DNA from: Candidatus Nealsoniibacteriota bacterium
Lineage (GTDB): Bacteria; Patescibacteriota; Minisyncoccia; Minisyncoccales; PWPS01
Assembly: GCA_003554445.1 (NCBI GenBank)
Contig: PWGJ01000004.1
Location: 1-33,900 of the forward strand
Direction of reading: 5' to 3'
DNA length: 33,900 nucleotides
A program made the translations under genes and the position numbers. Within the stretch, counting starts at the first letter, position 1; every line of letters begins with the position of its first letter. Shown piece after piece: positions 30,067 to 33,900 of this stretch. The notes under the pieces are model-generated. The model was not told where the DNA came from. It did no database searches and saw only the letters and a program-made list of their open reading frames with translations.

Positions 30067-31143
30067 TTATTTATTAAATAAATGAACAGTTCTGGTTGGG
30101 AAGGCCATACCGATTCCTTCCTCTTCAAACTTTTCTTTTATATCCAATAAGACCTTTTCATGTATATCTCTAAACTCTTTAAATTCTGAAGACAATACGT
30201 AATATGAAACCTCATATTCCAAAGCGGAGTCTCCGAAACCTTTGAAGTGCGCTCTATCGAATTCCGTTCTTTCTTTATCTTCAATAATCTCTTTAACCAT
30301 ATCAGGAATCCTTCTCATTTTGCCGGTATCGGTTGAATAGACAACACCGAACTCAAAAAGACTTCTCCTTTTTTCCAGCTTTTTGAAATTGTGAACTCTT
30401 TCGGTTGTAAGTTCCTTATTAGAAATCACGACTTCTTCACCCTGGAGAGCTCTTATTCTGGTCGTTTTAATTCCAATCTTTTCAACTACACCCATCTGGT
30501 CACCGACAATTATAAAATCACCAACGGTGAAAGGTTTATCAAAGTAGATGGCAAAAGAGCTAAAGAGATCCTCCAATACATTTTGGAGAGCAAAAGCAAT
30601 CGCTACACCTCCTACCCCCAAACCGGCCACTAATGAGGTTACCTCTACACCAAAATTGGAAAGAAGCAGCAGTACGGCAAATATCCAAAGTAAAGCTTTG
30701 AATATCGTACCCATATTCTTGGCTGCCACCTCCGTTCCGGGGTCAGCGTCATCCAGAAGCCTCTTATTTAGGGTGTAATCGATTAAAAGATGGATTCCGA
30801 TCATTACCCTTGCAGTAACCCAAACGGCGAGTATAACGGTTAAAAAAGTCATCAACCCATCGGCAACTTCCAGGATTGAAAGAGAGACAAAAAAAGCCAG
30901 ATAGAGATAAAGTCCCGTTTTTATCGAAATTATGAAATCAAGAAAAACTTTTTTTAAAGACGGTTCCCCTATCTTCTTTTGTCTGTTTTTTAATTTAGCA
31001 AGTAAAAATTGTTCAAAAATCTTAATAACTAAAAAGAGAGCTAAAAAACTAGCTCCGAATAAAACGTATTCAAAAAGAGTATTATTTAGAAAAGAATGTT
31101 GTAAGATTTCTAAATTTTTGAAGTTTTCTATTTTTTCAAACAT
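30067..31143 (-). CDS. mscS: MscS-family mechanosensitive channel
   Basis: A 358-residue small-conductance mechanosensitive channel that opens under membrane tension to release solutes. About four or five hydrophobic segments come first. The pore helix region is SLVAGLGVGGVAIAFALQNVLEDLFSS, followed by the beta domain DKPFTVGDFIIVGDQMGVVEKIGIKTTRIRALQGEEVVISN and a C-terminal alpha/beta domain. The start is taken as the ATG at 31141-31143. An upstream in-frame TTG (31150-31152) overlaps the -10 box and cannot be in the message. The mRNA should begin within a few bases of the ATG. It heads the operon with the two antiporters, a coherent ion and osmotic control set. Confidence 0.93.
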   Translation of the reverse strand: MFEKIENFKNLEILQHSFLNNTLFEYVLFGASFLALFLVIKIFEQFLLAKLKNRQKKIGEPSLKKVFLDFIISIKTGLYLYLAFFVSLSILEVADGLMTFLTVILAVWVTARVMIGIHLLIDYTLNKRLLDDADPGTEVAAKNMGTIFKALLWIFAVLLLLSNFGVEVTSLVAGLGVGGVAIAFALQNVLEDLFSSFAIYFDKPFTVGDFIIVGDQMGVVEKIGIKTTRIRALQGEEVVISNKELTTERVHNFKKLEKRRSLFEFGVVYSTDTGKMRRIPDMVKEIIEDKERTEFDRAHFKGFGDSALEYEVSYYVLSSEFKEFRDIHEKVLLDIKEKFEEEGIGMAFPTRTVHLFNK

Positions 31144-31151
31144 GTTTATCA

Positions 31152-31180
31152 ATTATAATACTTACTAACTTCGACTTCAA
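31152..31180 (-). promoter_or_regulatory. Promoter of the mscS-galU operon
   Basis: TTGAAG (31175-31180) and TATAAT (31152-31157), 17 bp apart on the minus strand. The predicted start point is about 31145, two to four bases before the ATG at 31143. Its -35 is only 6 bp from the -35 of the divergent GerMN gene promoter. Confidence 0.8.
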
Positions 31181-31186
31181 CCTTCT

Positions 31187-31215
31187 TTGACTTTTTATTA
31201 TTTATATACTATAAT
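31187..31215 (+). promoter_or_regulatory. Promoter of the GerMN-domain gene
   Basis: TTGACT (31187-31192) and a perfect TATAAT (31210-31215) with 17 bp spacing. An AAGGAGG ribosome-binding site (31223-31229) lies 8 bases before the ATG at 31238. This is the most canonical promoter plus ribosome-binding site in the window. Confidence 0.88.
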
Positions 31216-31237
31216 AAAATATAAGGAGGTAGTGAAA

Positions 31238-31699
31238 ATGAAAAAGATTTTAATTGTACTTTTACTTTTACTTATTGTTTTACTCGGTCAAGCTAACGTT
31301 GATGCTGGCAGTGGTAGTAGAACTGAGATGGTGCCGATATTCACTACGAATTACCGCATGTCAGAGACTCTAACGAATTATCCGTTTTTCCCGGTTTATC
31401 GAGAGGTAGATTCTGAAGCACCAATAACTTCAGCTATAAAAACCCTGCTGAGGATAGAATTTACCGAGTCGGAAAAAGGTTTTGAATCAGAATGGAGTGA
31501 AAACAAAAATGTCCAGTTAGTGGGGGTTAACCTTCAAGACAAATTGCTGACCATCAAACTTTCCGATCCGCATAGATTTACTTCCGGTGGATCTTACAAA
31601 GCCACCAGTTTGAAAAAACAATTAAAAATGACTGTACTACAATTTAGTAAGGTCGAAAAGGTACAATTTGAAGGGCCGGAGGATTTATTCCAGCCCTGA
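31238..31699 (+). CDS. Exported GerMN-domain protein
   Basis: A 153-residue protein with a strong N-terminal hydrophobic signal (MKKILIVLLLLLIVLLGQANVDAG). The rest fits the GerMN domain: PITSAIKTLLRIEFTESEKGF, then LVGVNLQDKLLTIKLSDPHRFTSGGSYKATSLKKQLKMTVLQFSKVEKVQFEGPE. In spore-formers this domain occurs in GerM; elsewhere it occurs in secreted or envelope proteins thought to bind wall or partner proteins. There is no lipobox cysteine. The ATG at 31238 with its AAGGAGG site is the true start; the in-frame TTG at 31187 is the -35 box. It is a single-gene transcript ending in a strong terminator. Confidence 0.82.
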   Translation: MKKILIVLLLLLIVLLGQANVDAGSGSRTEMVPIFTTNYRMSETLTNYPFFPVYREVDSEAPITSAIKTLLRIEFTESEKGFESEWSENKNVQLVGVNLQDKLLTIKLSDPHRFTSGGSYKATSLKKQLKMTVLQFSKVEKVQFEGPEDLFQP

Positions 31700-31713
31700 T
31701 CACAAAAAAAGAG

Positions 31714-31738
31714 CCCCGTTTTGCTTAAAAAAACGGGG
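31714..31738 (+). terminator. Intrinsic terminator after the GerMN gene
   Basis: CCCCGTTTT (31714-31722) pairs with AAAACGGGG (31730-31738) and is followed by six T. The T-run runs directly into the -35 box of the next promoter. Confidence 0.92.
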
Positions 31739-31745
31739 TTTTTTC

Positions 31746-31773
31746 TTGACATTCATTATTATAATTGTATTAT
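31746..31773 (+). promoter_or_regulatory. Promoter of the SurA-N-like gene
   Basis: A perfect TTGACA (31746-31751) and TATTAT (31768-31773) with 16 bp spacing, followed by a GAGGGAGGG ribosome-binding site at 31781-31789 before the ATG at 31796. Confidence 0.75.
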
Positions 31774-31795
31774 AAAAAAAGAGGGAGGGATAATC

Positions 31796-32614
31796 ATGTT
31801 AAAGCGCGTAGTTCTTTTCATTATTATTATCTTATTGGTGGTCAGCGCTCCTGCACTTACAGAGGAGGTAGCTGTTCAAGTTGATGACAATTATCTCACC
31901 TATTCTGAATACGAAAACAGACTTCTTTTTGTTAAAGACCTGTACCCTGTTGACGAAGAGACTACTGAAGGTGTTGCAGAATTGCACAAAGGGCGAATAG
32001 AAATAGAGAGAGTGAAAATAGTTAAAGACTTTATTAAACATCAAGCTGCTAAGAGTTTACTTCAGGAAAATAATTTAAGCTTGAGAAAAGAAGAGTTTCA
32101 CGACTATCTAGAGAGAAGAAGGGCACAAGAAATACTCACTGAAGATTACTATGATAAAGAGGATTCTGCAGTTGATCGTAATAGAATTTCACATGAATAT
32201 ATGAGATTTTTAGATAGAGAGTTAATAGATTTAGATATAACTAAAACTTTTCGTGAATACCGCAAGGATAAGCCGCAATATCTATTTAGTCTTGACAGAT
32301 TGATCGAAGAATCCGAGATTCGTGGTGCAGTAACTCTTCTAGCTTTCAAAGTCTTTTATGGAGAGGCTGAAAAAGAATTTGAAGAAAATAAAGAGGAGCA
32401 CTTCAAAGAGTTCGAACAAATGTGGGAGAAAGAAAAAGAAACAATTAAACAGCATGGGATAGAAAAAGAAGACTTTTTTGAAAATGCCACCCATAATAAA
32501 ATCGTCCAAATAGCTAAAAAAATAACTCTTGACCACCTTGAAAAAAGGATTGACGAATTTAATATAGAAATCAATCTTGATATTGAATTAAATAATGGTT
32601 ATAACCCTACTTGA
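31796..32614 (+). CDS. Exported SurA-N/PrsA-like chaperone candidate
   Basis: A 272-residue exported protein. The signal sequence is MLKRVVLFIIIILLVVSAPALTEE. It continues VAVQVDDNYLTYSEYENRLLFVKDLY, which is the way SurA and PrsA chaperones open, and is then almost entirely charged helix (IKHQAAKSLLQENNLSLRKEEFHDYLERR). No parvulin isomerase domain can be recognised, so any chaperone role would rest on the helical domain alone. The start at 31796 is set by the ribosome-binding site; an upstream in-frame TTG at 31721 lies inside the terminator of the previous gene. The stop codon sits in the loop of a bidirectional terminator shared with truB, so the protein ends in Asn-Pro-Thr. Confidence 0.72.
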   Translation: MLKRVVLFIIIILLVVSAPALTEEVAVQVDDNYLTYSEYENRLLFVKDLYPVDEETTEGVAELHKGRIEIERVKIVKDFIKHQAAKSLLQENNLSLRKEEFHDYLERRRAQEILTEDYYDKEDSAVDRNRISHEYMRFLDRELIDLDITKTFREYRKDKPQYLFSLDRLIEESEIRGAVTLLAFKVFYGEAEKEFEENKEEHFKEFEQMWEKEKETIKQHGIEKEDFFENATHNKIVQIAKKITLDHLEKRIDEFNIEINLDIELNNGYNPT

Positions 32615-32627
32615 ATTAAGTAGGGTT
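32603..32627. terminator. Bidirectional terminator containing both stop codons
   Basis: AACCCTACTT (32603-32612) pairs with AAGTAGGGTT (32618-32627), loop GAATT, with T-runs on both strands. The TGA of the plus-strand gene (32612-32614) and the TAA of truB (32616-32618) are inside the hairpin. Because the stem is a palindrome read in the same phase from both sides, both proteins end in Asn-Pro-Thr. Confidence 0.9.
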
Positions 32628-33290
32628 TTTTTCTTTTAATTCATCTAATTTATAAGAGTTTTTCAAATTAAATTCTCCAACTTTAGTTCTTACAAGATCG
32701 GCAAGAAGCCCGCCGGTTTCTAGTTTTTCCCCTAAATCCCTGGCAATTGCCCTGATATAGACTCCGGGACCGGTGGTTATTTTAAGCTCAATCTTGGGAT
32801 AATCGTAATTGATGAGCTCGATATCTTTAACGATTACTTTTCTTGCCGGAGGTTCGGGGTCTTTTCCTTCTCGAGCAAGTTTATAGCTTGGTGTTCCATT
32901 AATTTTAACTGCACTATAGACGGGTGGAATTTGCTCAATTGTCCCGGTGAATTCTTCTAATTTACTCTCTACTTCTTCGATTTTGGGAATTTTTTGAACA
33001 TCAACCGCTTTAATTCTTCCCTCCTTGTCATCCGTATCACTAACTTTTCCCAATTCGATAATTGCCTTATACTCTTTCTCACTGTTACGATATTTTGAAA
33101 TTTTTTTGGTGTATTGACGTCCTACTGCTACAACTAAAATACCTTTTGCGGCCGGATCCAGCGTCCCCGCATGCCCGATTTTACTTATACCGGTAATTTT
33201 TCTCAATTCATCTATAATATCATGAGAAGTTGGTCCTGCGGGTTTGTAAACTCCAAAAAATCCGTTTTTACTCTCCTCTTTCATCTTCAT
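32616..33290 (-). CDS. truB: tRNA pseudouridine(55) synthase
   Basis: An enzyme of about 224 residues that converts U55 of tRNA to pseudouridine. The catalytic region is GHAGTLDPAAKGILVVAVG with the nucleophilic Asp in TLDP, preceded by FFGVYKPAGPTSHD. KEYKAIIELGKVSDTDDKEG, IPPVYSAVKINGTPSYKLAREG and GVYIRAIARDLGEKL are typical. The C-terminal PUA domain of E. coli TruB is absent, as in many short forms. The reading frame extends to a TTG at 33320, but the ATG at 33290 (or 33284) gives the usual N-terminus and a smaller overlap with the upstream slipin gene. Confidence 0.94.
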   Translation of the reverse strand: MKMKEESKNGFFGVYKPAGPTSHDIIDELRKITGISKIGHAGTLDPAAKGILVVAVGRQYTKKISKYRNSEKEYKAIIELGKVSDTDDKEGRIKAVDVQKIPKIEEVESKLEEFTGTIEQIPPVYSAVKINGTPSYKLAREGKDPEPPARKVIVKDIELINYDYPKIELKITTGPGVYIRAIARDLGEKLETGGLLADLVRTKVGEFNLKNSYKLDELKEKNPT

Positions 33291-33900
33291 CTCTTTTTTG
33301 TATCTTTTGAAACATTTCAATAAGCTCTACCGGGAACAATATACTCGTATTTTCTTCCTTGGCCGCATCGGCGAGAGTTTCCAAGTATCTTAATGTTATC
33401 GGGGCCGCATCCAAAACTTCTCCCGCCTCTTTTAACTTTTGAGCCGCCTGATACTCACCTTCAGCCAGAATAATTTTTCCTCTTTTCGCTCTTTCCGCTT
33501 CCGCTTGTCTGGCTATTGACCTCTGCATATTTTCCGGAACCTCAACATGTTTAACCTCTACGGAAGTAACCTTTATCCCCCAGGGGTCGGTAGCTTTGTC
33601 TATTACCTCGTGAAGTTTATCATTGATTTTTTCTCTTTCCGAAAGAATTTCATCCAATTCCGAAGCACCCGCCACTCCTCTTAGAGTTGTTTGTGACACT
33701 TCCGACGTCGCCTTTCTGAAGTTTTCCACCTCTATCATCGCTTTTTCGGGATCGATTATCTTATAATAAACGACCGCATCGACTCTCACCGGAACATTAT
33801 CCTTGGTTATTACTTCTTGAGGCGGAACGTCTTGAGTGATAATTCTCAAATCCACCCTTTCCATTTTATCTATAAAGGGAATAAGTAAGAAAAGACCCGG
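33268..33900 (-). CDS. SPFH/band 7 protein (slipin, stomatin-like), 3' part
   Basis: The gene runs off the end of the window; 210 residues are visible. The frame stays open upstream of the ATG at 33864 (PGLFLLIPFIDK before MERVDLR), matching the conserved slipin sequence, so that ATG is not the start. The SPFH domain shows VDLRIITQDVPPQEVITKDNVPVRVDAVVYYKI, TLRGVAGASELDEILSEREKIN and WGIKVTSVEVKHVEVPENMQRSIARQAEAERAKRGKIILAEGE. The missing N-terminus should hold the membrane anchor. Slipins form large membrane rings and are often paired with a NfeD protease-like protein, which would lie outside the window. It overlaps truB at its 3' end. Confidence 0.92.
   Translation of the reverse strand, partial: PGLFLLIPFIDKMERVDLRIITQDVPPQEVITKDNVPVRVDAVVYYKIIDPEKAMIEVENFRKATSEVSQTTLRGVAGASELDEILSEREKINDKLHEVIDKATDPWGIKVTSVEVKHVEVPENMQRSIARQAEAERAKRGKIILAEGEYQAAQKLKEAGEVLDAAPITLRYLETLADAAKEENTSILFPVELIEMFQKIQKRDEDERGE

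Noticed and set aside
31144..31152. TTG at 31152 as the mscS start
   Set aside because: It overlaps the -10 box TATAAT, so it could not be part of the transcript; the ATG at 31143 fits.

Overview
The window is AT-rich and very densely coded. The longest gaps between genes are about 135 bp, so no stretch above 300 bases lacks a gene. It reads as a bacterial chromosome segment using the standard code (TGA is a stop). Bacterial markers are ribosomal proteins L9 and L27, trigger factor, Fmt, TruB and a near-complete lipid II pathway. Many small one-membrane-segment proteins, reduced enzyme versions (an AspRS without its GAD insertion) and variant active-site motifs in MraY and FtsW suggest a streamlined lineage such as Patescibacteria/CPR. 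That placement is an inference from style, not a proven assignment. I see no rRNA, tRNA, CRISPR array, insertion sequence or prophage.

Layout. 1-3821 (+): a radical-SAM methylthiotransferase fragment, then ctpA, rplI and pyrG. The first ~60 bases are an inverted fold-back copy of the gene's own upstream sequence. 3808-4286: rpmA (-) and a small membrane protein (+). 4359-5445 (-): a complete Xer tyrosine recombinase with a strong promoter and a 28-bp dif-like site in its leader. 5472-14730 (-): one long operon of response regulator, aspS, D-Ala-D-Ala carboxypeptidase, mraY, murD, ftsW, murG, gltX and a small exported protein. 14738-19213 (-): an uncharacterised SCQGH-motif protein, trigger factor, a YjbQ-family protein, a small acidic membrane protein, murC and a 2'-5' RNA ligase-like protein.

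19290-23527 (+): the AmmeMemoRadiSam set (radical SAM enzyme, Memo-like protein, AMMECR1) with an unknown 97-aa protein coupled inside it. It is followed by a protein with a recombinase core-binding domain but no catalytic domain, then fmt. 23505-24470 (-): sua5/yrdC and ybaB behind a promoter and a structured leader RNA. 24467-31180 (-): MscS channel, two tandem KefB-type antiporters, a SpoIIM-like protein, a YfiH/PgeF-family protein and galU. 31187-32627 (+): two exported proteins (GerMN domain; SurA-N-like), each with its own strong promoter. 32603-33900 (-): truB and a slipin cut by the window edge.

How it fits together: the minus-strand blocks supply wall precursors (MurC, MurD, MraY, MurG, FtsW, carboxypeptidase) and ion/osmotic control. 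The amr block is the least understood part and the best candidate for an undescribed functional unit. The dif-like site beside xer is the best candidate for a chromosome-maintenance locus. Promoters close to sigma-70 consensus are visible, some so near the start codon that the mRNA should be leaderless.
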